Positions 46,428-54,935 of a stretch of DNA of 64,000 bases are shown here, piece by piece. The notes below the pieces were generated by a model. That model did not search any database and had not been told where the DNA came from. It was given only the letters and a program-made list of their open reading frames with translations. This DNA is from Perkinsela sp. pyNocScin1 (lineage: Eukaryota; Euglenozoa; Kinetoplastea; Prokinetoplastida; Perkinselidae), in NCBI GenBank assembly GCA_964019655.1, contig CAXHTR010000008.1:1054001-1118000 (forward strand), read 5' to 3'. Every line of letters begins with the position of its first letter. Position 1 is the stretch's first letter. The translations under genes were made by a program, and so were the position numbers.

Positions 46428-47342
46428 TCACATTCTATTCTGTTCATTGTCCCGTTTTCCATTTTCTTCAAAAGTCACCCACTTGGGCATAGTGGTCACC
46501 CCGCTTATCTCGATAGGGTTGCCGCGTATATCAAAGGATGCCGCACCGTTCCACTTTGCTTGTGCCAGCGCTGTCCCATTCCCAGTGAACGAGTTGAATG
46601 CCAACGAGAGTTTCTCGAGTGTCTCTGGCAGATCGTCGAACAGCTCAGAAAACTCGATTTCACCCGCAAAGCCGTTGCGGCCGAGGTAAAGTGCTTCCAG
46701 TCCCTCTGGTAGCCTGCTGAGGTCAATAGTCCCCATAAAATTGTTCTCGCTCAGATCGGCAAGCTCGAGGGCCTCTGGCAGATTGGTCAGGTCGGCACTG
46801 CCACTGAAATTGTTCCTCCGGATCCAAAGCTCAAACAATTCTAGTGGCAGCGCACTGAAATCCACAGTCCCCGAAAAATTGTTGTCGATCAATTTCAGAT
46901 ACTGCAGTGACCGCGGCAAGTCACCAAAGTCTATTTCTCCATGAAACCGGTTGCCGCAGATGTCAAAGAGAGCCAGTTCTTTCGGGAGCAGAGCTGCATT
47001 GACTGTGCCGTGAATTCGACGACTTTCTGCGACTTTGAGCTGACCGATGTCGAACATGCGGAGCTTTGGCGGTAGAAAATCGAGCGATACCGTTCCGCAG
47101 AGCCACTGCTCGTGTCCAAATTGAATCTCTAGGACGTCACCGTTGCAGTTACACTCGACACATACCCAGTGGCATGCGTCTGTAAAATTCCCGTGCTTGT
47201 CGCGCTTCTCATCGCTATGGATGCTGCGGTCCTCGCGCAGCATGGGCTCGACGAAGAGTTCCATGCGCATCTGGTCGGTGAGTGCGTCCATGTGGAAGCG
47301 GCCGATGGGTGTGTCGGCGGTGCAGAGGAAAGGGAAAGGCAT
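46428..47342 (-). CDS. LRR family protein 6
   Basis: 304 aa. Start MPFPFLCTADTPIGRFHMD matches the family opening, then LTDQMRMELFVEPML. The head ACHWVCVECNCNGDVLEIQF keeps the C-x-W-x2-V-x-C pattern with extra cysteines. About seven LRRs follow, such as LPRSLQYLKLIDNNFSGTV, LPLELFELWIRRNNFSGSA and LPEGLEALYLGRNGFAGEI. The end (PKWVTFEENGKRDN) is a diverged form of the family's terminal block. It is the only LRR gene in the third block. Confidence 0.88.
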   Translation of the reverse strand: MPFPFLCTADTPIGRFHMDALTDQMRMELFVEPMLREDRSIHSDEKRDKHGNFTDACHWVCVECNCNGDVLEIQFGHEQWLCGTVSLDFLPPKLRMFDIGQLKVAESRRIHGTVNAALLPKELALFDICGNRFHGEIDFGDLPRSLQYLKLIDNNFSGTVDFSALPLELFELWIRRNNFSGSADLTNLPEALELADLSENNFMGTIDLSRLPEGLEALYLGRNGFAGEIEFSELFDDLPETLEKLSLAFNSFTGNGTALAQAKWNGAASFDIRGNPIEISGVTTMPKWVTFEENGKRDNEQNRM

Positions 47343-47708
47343 TGTTTACTTGGAATGAAGAAACAAAAATAACACCATGTTTCTGTGCTAGGCGATTTGG
47401 TTTGATGCAGGAAATATATATTTTACCTGTCTTGTCAGATATAACAAGATATTGTTTGCCTCAATTTTGAGGCAGACACATTACACTGGCTGCAAACTTT
47501 CCCAAACCTTTTTTTCATTTTCCGACAATTCCTAGGAAGTCCTGAAGAGGTGAGAAACTCGGCTGGCAGGCCCCGTGCCTTCTTCTATGCCACAGAAATG
47601 ACGCATTCAAAATTTTAAGAATAAACAAAAATATCCTCTCTATCTTTCACCCCTACGAAGCATTGCACTCTTCAATTGACGCAACGGGCCACTACACTTT
47701 CTCTCCGC
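47343..47708. other. intergenic, no gene seen
   Basis: Spacer upstream of LRR 6 and downstream of the Hsp40 gene, with short ORFs only. Confidence 0.55.
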
Positions 47709-48695
47709 CTACAGCTTCGCCTCCCGCACAAGCTTCTCCTGCGCGGCCGTCAGCTTCTTCGGGAACCGGACGCCAACCTCGACGACCAGGTCGCCGCGCT
47801 TGCCCGTCTTACTGCTCACCATGCCGTTGCCCGCCGAGGTGACGCGGCCACCCGGCTGCACGATCCCCGGGACCGCGACGGCCACCGACTCGCCGCTCAG
47901 GTCCTTGACGCGGATGGTCGTGCCCAGCAGCGCCTCTCCTAGCGAAACTTCAGTCTTGATGTGCAGCTCGTCACCACGTCGCACGAACGTCGAGTGCGGC
48001 TTCTCCTTAATTATAAAGACGATGTCGCACGGGTGCGTGTAACCGTCAACGTACCCACCGTCCTGCTCGTACCGGATCTTGGTCCCGTCCTTCCAGCCGG
48101 GTTTCACAGCAATTTCGAACTGTTTTTTCTCCTTGGACTTGGTCTGCGGGTTCATCACGCGCTCGACAGCGAACTTTTTGACACATCCTGTGTACAGCTC
48201 CTCGAGGGTGCAGCGCACGGGCTGCTCGAAGTCCGGCGGAGTGCGCTTCTGCGGCCGGGCCCGGGGCTGGGATCGCGCCGAGCGGCCCCCAAAGCCGCCC
48301 ATGCCGGGGTCCATTCCACCGAAAAGGCCGGCGAAAGGGTCGTCGCTGCCGAACATGGACTGGAAGAACATGCGCGGGTCGACGTTGGGGCCGCCCGAGC
48401 TCGAGAAGGTGAAGGTCGTGCCGCCTGCGCCCGGGAAGCCCTGCGGGCCCGCGCCGGCCTCGCCCATGCCAGACTTGAGGCCGTCCTCGCCGTAGGCGTC
48501 GTAGACCTGGCGCTTCTTGTCGTCGGTGAGCACGTCGCAGGCCTCGGCGATTTCCTTGAACTTTTGCTCGGCGGTCTTGTCGCCGGGGTTCTTGTCGGGG
48601 TGGTACTTGAGCGCGAGCTTCTTGTACGCTTTTTTGATGGCGTCTGCGTCGGCGTTCTTAGAGACGCCGAGGATTCCATAGAAGTCGCGGCCCAT
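47709..48695 (-). CDS. type II Hsp40 (DNAJB/Sis1 type), ends in AKL
   Basis: 328 aa from the ATG at 48695 ([20 protein letters not shown]). An in-frame ATG at 48833 exists, but a long pyrimidine tract lies between the two. J domain residues 1-70 with HPD in KYHPDKNPG; Gly/Phe region (about 75-150: [23 protein letters not shown]); two C-terminal beta-sandwich substrate domains ([62 protein letters not shown]). No Cys-rich zinc domain, so type II. It stimulates Hsp70. Unusually, the last three residues are Ala-Lys-Leu, a PTS1-like ending. Confidence 0.94.
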   Translation of the reverse strand: MGRDFYGILGVSKNADADAIKKAYKKLALKYHPDKNPGDKTAEQKFKEIAEACDVLTDDKKRQVYDAYGEDGLKSGMGEAGAGPQGFPGAGGTTFTFSSSGGPNVDPRMFFQSMFGSDDPFAGLFGGMDPGMGGFGGRSARSQPRARPQKRTPPDFEQPVRCTLEELYTGCVKKFAVERVMNPQTKSKEKKQFEIAVKPGWKDGTKIRYEQDGGYVDGYTHPCDIVFIIKEKPHSTFVRRGDELHIKTEVSLGEALLGTTIRVKDLSGESVAVAVPGIVQPGGRVTSAGNGMVSSKTGKRGDLVVEVGVRFPKKLTAAQEKLVREAKL

Positions 48696-48745
48696 CGTGG
48701 ATTGAGTAAAGAAAGATAAGAAGGAAGAGGGATACAAAGGGAAGT
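48696..48745 (-). promoter_or_regulatory. pyrimidine-rich leader of the Hsp40 gene
   Basis: The minus strand is nearly all C and T for about 45 bases just before the ATG at 48695, the usual trans-splice setting. It supports 48695 over 48833 as the start. Confidence 0.55.
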
Positions 48746-49185
48746 GGTGAAATGATTGAGTGCGCAGTGCCAGGTGGTCGACAAGTGATTCTATGCTGTA
48801 AGTGGGGTTTGAAGCCCCAGAGTTGGCATTCATACTGATAAGTCTCTGCTAAATGACTACGCGTGAGGCATTAGGGAGCTGCTGTTGACGGCTCAATGGC
48901 GATACAGGCACAATTTATTAAGACAGGGTGATGCTGACCTCTTGGCCTCGGGAACATGCGCCTTCGTATGCCTTTTTTTCTCCAAAGTCAGTCAGTCAGT
49001 CGACCATTCTTCTTCGAATGCGCTTCGCAAGCTTAAGTCGCTTAAGATTGCAAATTCAGCCGAATTCTCGCTATTTCTTCATGCGATGATAACGCGAACG
49101 AGTGTTATAGCGATAACTTCGTTAAAAATAGAACAGAGGCTCTAACTGACTTCACTACATACGGGATTATATCAAAATCTTATCT
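48746..49185. other. intergenic, no gene seen
   Basis: About 440 bases with only short ORFs between the Hsp40 gene and a small membrane-protein gene. Confidence 0.5.
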
Positions 49186-49434
49186 CTATCGCACCTTCCC
49201 CAGCGGTATCTTCCCGCCTATCACCTGGCCCATCCGCGCTTCTCGCACAGCGTCAATCAGCCTGTCCCGCTTCTCCTTGCGCAGCGCGATGCTTCGCCGC
49301 CGCAGGTATGAGCCCAGGAGAATGGCTGCTGTAACTACCCAGCCTGCCGCGCCGAAAGCCTTAAACCACGGAATTTCTGAGACGATGCGGACAAAGAAGT
49401 GCCTCCACTGCAGTAGAATTGGCGCAAAACGCAT
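49186..49434 (-). CDS. small single-span membrane protein
   Basis: 82 aa from the ATG at 49434, preferred because a TCTCTCTTCAG acceptor sits just upstream; ATG 49491 gives 101 aa. A hydrophobic helix (WFKAFGAAGWVVTAAILLGSYL) is flanked by aromatic N-terminal sequence and a very basic C-terminus (RRRSIALRKEKRDRL). This resembles small subunits of respiratory complexes or import machinery in the mitochondrial inner membrane, but no family is recognised. Confidence 0.65.
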   Translation of the reverse strand: MRFAPILLQWRHFFVRIVSEIPWFKAFGAAGWVVTAAILLGSYLRRRSIALRKEKRDRLIDAVREARMGQVIGGKIPLGKVR

Positions 49435-49530
49435 GAGAATACTGAAGAGAGACACGTAACGAAAAATTCTACTAGAACCGACAGAAACCATCAAACCCGA
49501 CGCCCGAACATAATATACAGCTCTCAAGAC

Positions 49531-50181
49531 TCAAGATTTCGCATGTACTGCAGCCTTTTGCATGACTTTCTTCGTCCACAGACACGAGTCACAGACCTCT
49601 TGCTTCGTGACCTGCGTCTGACCGCTGCACACAACGCCCGTGATGCACCGCACAGAGCGCTGGAAGGTGGCGCCACACGATGTGCACACCAAGTCGCTCA
49701 GCACGCGCCGGGACGCAGCGTCGATCTTTTGGAGAAACGCACCGTTCGGCGCTGATGCGAAGGGGTTGGGCTTTTTTTCATAGAGCTCGGCGACCTTCTC
49801 GGACATGAGTGAGTGGTCTGTGACCGACGGGATGTCCGCGAAGCAGTGCTTGCAGCCGCAGCCGTTCTTCGTCCGGTCGGAGACGACGTTGAACCACGAA
49901 AAGCCGCAGCGCGCACAGTTCCACTTGATGCGGCGTTCGTCGAGCCAGCGGATGTCCTCGAGGGTCATGCCCTTCTCGGCGAGGAACTCAGTGTCGATCT
50001 CCTTGACGATGTGGGCGAAGCAGGGCATGTTCAGGAGGCGGTTGCAGTCGGCCGTCCGGTGCGGCGAGCCGCGCGCCCAGCGGTTCTTGGGGATGACCTG
50101 CGAGCCGTAGACTGGCTGCTTGATTTTCTTTTTGCCCATCTCGCCGAACTCGATGGCGAGGGCGAACGTTCTGCGGATCAT
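49531..50181 (-). CDS. zinc-ribbon / treble-clef protein, probably mitochondrial
   Basis: 216 aa. The N-terminus MIRRTFALAIEFGEMGKKKI can serve as a mitochondrial presequence. Two cysteine-rich units are seen: WNCARCGFSWFNVVSDRTKN with GCGCKHC (about residues 87-115), and LVCTSCGATFQRSV ... CITGVVCSG ... VCDSC (about 165-200). The C-x2-CG-x-W ... GCG-x-C pattern resembles the treble-clef zinc-ribbon family (DUF4379-like) found in several kinetoplastid mitoribosome-linked proteins. Assignment by pattern only. Confidence 0.75.
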   Translation of the reverse strand: MIRRTFALAIEFGEMGKKKIKQPVYGSQVIPKNRWARGSPHRTADCNRLLNMPCFAHIVKEIDTEFLAEKGMTLEDIRWLDERRIKWNCARCGFSWFNVVSDRTKNGCGCKHCFADIPSVTDHSLMSEKVAELYEKKPNPFASAPNGAFLQKIDAASRRVLSDLVCTSCGATFQRSVRCITGVVCSGQTQVTKQEVCDSCLWTKKVMQKAAVHAKS

Positions 50182-50816
50182 TTCAAGATGATTCGTTGTT
50201 CATTCAGTAGTAAAGGAAATGGGATAAAAGGGATGGAATTTGAGAAAAATGAACGCAAGGGATGCAGAAGGGAAAAAATTGAAAAGTTGAAAAATGAACG
50301 CAAAATGCAACTGGCATGGCCAGTGTACTCTGATTTACAGGTGGTGATGGTGGCATATGAAATTTACTCGGGAAGAGTGGTAGAGGTGCTTTCTTTTACT
50401 CGCGATCACTCGACTTGACAATGATGAAGGCCTCGAGATCTACGACTAGTCTTCGAAGAGAATTGCAGAAAACAGAAGGTACACCACTGGCAGATGGATC
50501 TGATTTCACTAGAGAACTCTCGACTTCAAGATGCTGAAAAGAGTAGTGTAAGTAAGAGTTAGAGTACCAGTGTTTCCCGACCTAATAAAAAATTTGGCTG
50601 ACTGGTTCTATTTATCCCATCAAATATTAGCTCACCCCAGGTTTGAGATGGTTTATCAGTATCATCGAATCTGAGACTGAACTCGAAGAAATTTGACGTG
50701 ACCCCCAAAATGCCTATTTTCAGAGGTTGAGAAACACTGGTGTGAACAGTAGCGTTAATCTGAAATTTCACTACAGCAAAGTCTTTTTTGACTACATACA
50801 CCCCTCAGGCATCTTC
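50182..50816. other. intergenic, no gene supported
   Basis: About 635 bases. A minus-strand ORF of 80 codons (50801-50559) lacks a clear leader and similarity, so it is not called. Confidence 0.5.
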
Positions 50817-52304
50817 CTACCCCATCTTCGCAAAAAACGTGTCCCACATCTCCTTCACATCCACACGCGCGTTCATGCGCCCACACAGCAGAAAGACCCC
50901 GCTGAGCCGCCGGTGCAGGCTGTACACCTCGAGCGGCGGCGGGCAGATCCGGTTCTTGACCATCGTCTTCATGTGCGGCAGCAGCGTCTTGGAGAACCGC
51001 GCCGCCGCGAAGTCGAACTTACCCGCTGACTGGAACGGCTGGGCCAGAATGCGCACCGACTGGTAGTGCGCCTCGCGCATCGCCTCGTTCTCGAGGCCCG
51101 TGAGCAGCCCGATCTCCTTGCTTTTCGCTAAAACGCCTGCGCGGTCGTTCGCTATTCCAGCAGAAACGATACCGTGGTAGCGCTCGACAAATTTCTTTTC
51201 AAAAAAACGCGCGGCACCAAAGTCGATGAGGTGCAGCGTGTTGCTCGGGGCGTCATATAAATAATTCGAAAAGTTCGGGTCGGTCTGCATGAGTCTCCAC
51301 TGAAAAAGCTCGCTGAGCGTCAAAAAGAGCAGCGCGTGGCCGAGGGCGTCGCGCTGGGCCTGCGACAGCGATTCAGTGACTGCGTCGATGGGCTTGCCGG
51401 GACAGAAAGTCGTCGTCAGAACGTTCCCGCAGCTCAGCGAGCGGATGACCATGGGGACACTCAGCTTGACAGGGAGATTTGCGCTCTTTGGGATGTGGAG
51501 CACTTTCTCTCGAAAGTCATTGAGCATCTTGGCCTCGTTGGCGTAGTCGCACTCGACGTGGAGCTCGGCGCGGAGCGTGTCGACGATGCGCTCGACGAAG
51601 AGGCCCGGGGGGATGAGCTTGATCGATGAGAGCCGCCGGAGGTTCCGCATGTCGGTGTCGATGGAGGCTTTGACCCCCGGGAACTGGACCTTCATCGCGC
51701 ACGGCGTGCCGTCGACGAGGCGGAGGAAGTGGACCTGCCCGATGCTCGCAGCGGCAAATGGCTTCTCTCGGAACACATTCACTTGAAGAGTTTTCTGCCA
51801 GTCGGCGCCGAGGGCGCTGTTCACAACGTCGTGCATCTGCGCAATGTCCATGAAAACGGCAGCGTCGCGGGCCTTGGCAAAGATCTGTAAGACGTGGGGT
51901 GGGATGAGGTCCTCCTCTTGAATCGATAGCATTTGGGCGAGCTTGAGGACGCTTCCGCGCATGCGGCACAGGGTATTCACGATATCCTCGTGCGCTTTAA
52001 TCGAAAAGGCCTTGGCGGTGCCGGTCGGGTCGAGGGCGGCGGCGCCCGTCACAGCGCTCGCGATCGATTTTCCCTTCTGCGAGAGCTTGAAGGAGACGTA
52101 TTTTTTGGCGAGGCGGAGGGCGAGGCCGCCGACCGCGGCGGCGCGCTGGGTGCTGCTCACAGGGATTTTCGCGCTTGGCGTCTGCATTTCAGTGGGTTCG
52201 GAGGTTGAAGTGCTCTGAAGTCGTTGGGACTGGGAGTGAATGGTTGGAACGAGTGCTGAGGCGTAGTGTGGCCGATTAGAAAGCGACAAGAGTGGCCTTA
52301 GCAT
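50817..52304 (-). CDS. COQ8: COQ8/ADCK (ABC1/UbiB) atypical kinase
   Basis: 495 aa. COQ8 supports assembly of the ubiquinone biosynthesis complex on the inner membrane. A mitochondrial presequence (MLRPLLSLSNRPHYASALVP) is followed by the family signatures: the KxGQ element, here RGSVLKLAQMLSIQEEDLIP; the A-rich loop AAASIGQVH; LTTTFCPGKPID; the metal-binding TDPNFSNYLYD; and LHLIDFGAARFF. The KxGQ motif, normally invariant, reads K-L-A-Q. Everything else looks intact, including length. It pairs with COQ3 at 13.4 kb. Confidence 0.93.
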   Translation of the reverse strand: MLRPLLSLSNRPHYASALVPTIHSQSQRLQSTSTSEPTEMQTPSAKIPVSSTQRAAAVGGLALRLAKKYVSFKLSQKGKSIASAVTGAAALDPTGTAKAFSIKAHEDIVNTLCRMRGSVLKLAQMLSIQEEDLIPPHVLQIFAKARDAAVFMDIAQMHDVVNSALGADWQKTLQVNVFREKPFAAASIGQVHFLRLVDGTPCAMKVQFPGVKASIDTDMRNLRRLSSIKLIPPGLFVERIVDTLRAELHVECDYANEAKMLNDFREKVLHIPKSANLPVKLSVPMVIRSLSCGNVLTTTFCPGKPIDAVTESLSQAQRDALGHALLFLTLSELFQWRLMQTDPNFSNYLYDAPSNTLHLIDFGAARFFEKKFVERYHGIVSAGIANDRAGVLAKSKEIGLLTGLENEAMREAHYQSVRILAQPFQSAGKFDFAAARFSKTLLPHMKTMVKNRICPPPLEVYSLHRRLSGVFLLCGRMNARVDVKEMWDTFFAKMG

Positions 52305-52416
52305 TAGATTTGAGTTTTTAAGGGAAAACTTTTCAAAGTTAAATATTTCTCATCGCCAATGAAATTTTCATCAAAATGGTACACATGCACTCCAACAACA
52401 CACCCCTCCCACACTC

Positions 52417-53334
52417 TCACCGAATATCGTTGTAGTACTGCAGTTTCTTCCGCTCTGGGCATTTTCTGGAGATGTGGCCAAACTCCCCGCAGATGTAGCA
52501 GGGGTGCGCGCTGACAGCCGTCTTCTTTGGCCGCCCGTCGTCAATAATCGGCTCGGGCGCGGGCGGCTCCTCGCCATTCAAAATGGCGATGCGCTCTTTT
52601 TCGCGCTGGCGCTCCATGCACGACGCCTTGTAGAGCGCGCTGGTCTTCAGCAGTTTGCGCTGGAGCTTCTGGCTGACCGCCGCGACGTGGACGAGCGAGC
52701 ACGTGTGGCGCTCCATGTGCGCGCACTTGCCCTCCTCGTTCGGCAGGCAGATCGCCTCGTTGAAGTCAAGCGCGATGCAGTACTCGGGCAGAACGATGCG
52801 GCCCTCAAACGTCTTGCCCTGGAGGGCCTCGAACGCCTTCTTGGCCTGCCGCAGCGTCGCGAAGCGCACGTAGACGTTGCCGACGAGGTGCTCGCACGAG
52901 TTGCGGGCGATGAGCAGGTCCTCGACGTCGCCGAAGGTGATCATCTCGGTCCAGACATCCTCGTAAAAGTCTTCGAGGCGCTTTTGTAGGAACTTGTCGG
53001 TGTAGCGGTACAGGTTGCCCTCGCTGTCGCTGAGCGTTTCCGGCGAGATGGCCTCGAGGTTGACGAACATGTGTGGGAAGAGGATCGTCCTCGAAATGGG
53101 CGGGCGCAGGTGGAACTTGGAGCACTTGTCGCCGCTCACGCAGCAGCCTGTTTGGCTGAAGTCGGGGCAGAGCACGGAGGGGTCGTACACGCCGAACATG
53201 AGCTGCTGCTCCTGGAATATGTCCATGGGGAACTGCGCCATGTAGAGCCAGTACTCCTGCGACTTCGGGTCGAGCTTGTCGGCGAGCATGCTGCCGATGG
53301 GCTTTGGGGCTTCAGGGCGTCTGCTGTCCATCAT
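52417..53334 (-). CDS. U2AF35: U2AF35 splicing factor with extra CCHC knuckle
   Basis: 305 aa from the ATG at 53334 (or 53331). U2AF35 recognises the 3' splice-site AG. Zinc finger 1: CPDFSQTGCCVSGDKCSKFH (C-x8-C-x5-C-x3-H). The UHM/RRM follows: FVNLEA, RLEDFYEDVWTEMITFGDVE, HLVGNVYVRFATLRQAKKAF. Zinc finger 2: CLPNEEGKCAHMERHTCSLVH. A C-terminal zinc knuckle, CYICGEFGHISRKC, is added after a basic/polar linker; human U2AF35 has an RS tail in this place. In this organism the main client would be the trans-splice acceptor. A strongly T-rich leader precedes the start. Confidence 0.93.
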   Translation of the reverse strand: MMDSRRPEAPKPIGSMLADKLDPKSQEYWLYMAQFPMDIFQEQQLMFGVYDPSVLCPDFSQTGCCVSGDKCSKFHLRPPISRTILFPHMFVNLEAISPETLSDSEGNLYRYTDKFLQKRLEDFYEDVWTEMITFGDVEDLLIARNSCEHLVGNVYVRFATLRQAKKAFEALQGKTFEGRIVLPEYCIALDFNEAICLPNEEGKCAHMERHTCSLVHVAAVSQKLQRKLLKTSALYKASCMERQREKERIAILNGEEPPAPEPIIDDGRPKKTAVSAHPCYICGEFGHISRKCPERKKLQYYNDIR

Positions 53335-53409
53335 AGACAAATAATAATTGAAAATGAAAAAAATCATTTTTCTCAAATTGAAGATTTTTTAAGAATTGAA
53401 CGCCAAAGT

Positions 53410-54294
53410 TTATGCGGAGCTCTCAATCAGATTCGGGTGCGACGCCTGGCCGGTGAGGTAGCGGCCCTCCTCGCTGAGCGGCAGGTTGGCGCGGTCGGCG
53501 GCGATCTTGGTCGCGCTCTCGTTCATCAGCTCGACGGACTTGCCCTCGGACTTGAGGCTGACCTCGCCGAGCTCGGGGACCTCGACGAACGCAAAAAGCA
53601 TCTCAGAGTCCTCGCTCGGCTCGTCGTTGAAGCAGATTTTCTTCATGAGGAGCTTCGTGGCCTCGTCGTACGGGACGCCGAAGGCGCTCATGTCGTCGAG
53701 CAGCTGCACGGCGTAGCGGTGGGCGTGCTGGTCTTTCTGGCCGCACAGGCGGAAGAGGTTGATGAGGGCGTTGTAGATCTCCGTCGTGAAGGACGCGGCC
53801 ACGTAGTCTGCGCGCTCTTTCTTGCGCTCCGCGAGGTCCTGAGTGATCTGGCCGAGCTGGATCTTCTTTTTCTCGAGCGCTGTGATCGGGAGCTTCTTCA
53901 GCCGGAGGATATCTTTGAGCCCAAAGCTCTCGAGCTCGAGGTCCTTGATCTCCTTGGTGATTTTCACGGCCGGCGCGACAGTGCGCTCGTAGAACAAGGC
54001 AACAGACTCGATGTTCGTAAAAGTCTGGAGGCTCCACGCCGCGATGCCGTCCTGTGGGACCTTGTACGGGTTCCACGTCGACCGGATGCTCACGAGAGGG
54101 ATGTTCGGAGTCGTCGCAATCAGATTTGCGAAGTGCGCCTGCGCGAGATTGAGCCCGGTCCAGATGCGGGCAGCGCTCTTGAGGGGGTACTTTTGCATGT
54201 GCGAGACGCTGATGTTGAGCTTGGCGGCGATGTCGGCCTCGGTCGGGGCGTACATGACGCTGAAGCTTTTGAAAAAGGGAGCAGAGCGGTGCAT
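53410..54294 (-). CDS. unknown mitochondrial-type protein
   Basis: 294 aa from the ATG at 54294; the frame is open upstream only from a TTG. N-terminal MHRSAPFFKSFSVMYA is basic and aromatic, fitting mitochondrial import. The middle is helical (LRLKKLPITALEKKKIQLGQ), and EIYNALINLFRLCGQ followed by YAVQLLDDMSAFGVPYDEAT looks like a single PPR-style helix pair. The C-terminus is acidic. A kinetoplastid-specific respiratory or mitoribosomal subunit is the most likely identity, but this is not proven. Confidence 0.75.
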   Translation of the reverse strand: MHRSAPFFKSFSVMYAPTEADIAAKLNISVSHMQKYPLKSAARIWTGLNLAQAHFANLIATTPNIPLVSIRSTWNPYKVPQDGIAAWSLQTFTNIESVALFYERTVAPAVKITKEIKDLELESFGLKDILRLKKLPITALEKKKIQLGQITQDLAERKKERADYVAASFTTEIYNALINLFRLCGQKDQHAHRYAVQLLDDMSAFGVPYDEATKLLMKKICFNDEPSEDSEMLFAFVEVPELGEVSLKSEGKSVELMNESATKIAADRANLPLSEEGRYLTGQASHPNLIESSA

Positions 54295-54480
54295 CGTAAT
54301 TTTGAAGAGTGACAAGGGAAAAGAAATTAAGGAGAAATATCCGAAATGGATTTCTTAGTAGATTGGCTCAAAAGTACCTCGCATGGCCTTTACTGTACAG
54401 ACTAGCACTAGACGCGGCGCTCTATGCCCCAAGAGCCCTTCTCCTTCCTATCATCGAATTTTACTTCAAATCACTTAAGT

Positions 54481-54804
54481 TCATTCCTCCTCGTCGAAGA
54501 GCGAGAGCAACTGCTGGTCCACCTGGGGACGCACGGGCGTCGCTTCTGGGGCTGCACAAGCCTCAGCTCCAGCCGAAACTGCACTTGGACGCTTCTGTCC
54601 CTTCAGTGATTCCAATATCTTTGCCACATCCTGCGCGAGTCGCTCTATCCTCGTCTTGCCAATAACTTTGCCATCGCCCTCGGCCTCAGCAAAGTAGCCA
54701 GCGTGGTGAGCGCTGTGAAAAACGAACGCGGCGGTGATGCCGTCTGCGCCTGTTGCGCTGAAGCGGCCCTGCACAAGCTTTTCCAGCCTCTTGTACTTGC
54801 CCAT
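54481..54804 (-). CDS. small unknown protein
   Basis: 107 aa, starting MGKYKRLEKLVQGRFSATGA. The first 70 residues are mixed alpha/beta (GITAAFVFHSAHHAGYFAEA, KTRIERLAQDVAKILESL); the rest is Ala/Pro-rich with a final acidic FDEEE. No family recognised. Good codon use and tight spacing to neighbours on the same strand support it as a gene. Confidence 0.68.
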   Translation of the reverse strand: MGKYKRLEKLVQGRFSATGADGITAAFVFHSAHHAGYFAEAEGDGKVIGKTRIERLAQDVAKILESLKGQKRPSAVSAGAEACAAPEATPVRPQVDQQLLSLFDEEE

Positions 54805-54935
54805 TGAAGTTTTATTTTAGTTTTTAGAAATTAATTATGCATAGAGATGGAATTTATCTACAATTCTCCCGAATTTCATGTTCTGGTGAATAGAATCAGC
54901 GGTGAAACAGGAGCAATAGCTAAACAAATGCACGC

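Noticed and set aside
48696-48833. Upstream in-frame ATG (48833) as start of the Hsp40 gene
   Set aside because: The added 46 residues are unlike any J-protein N-terminus and the interval is a pyrimidine-rich leader that trans-splicing would remove.
50559-50801. Minus-strand ORF of 80 codons
   Set aside because: No leader, no recognisable domain, in a long AT-rich spacer; possible but not supportable.
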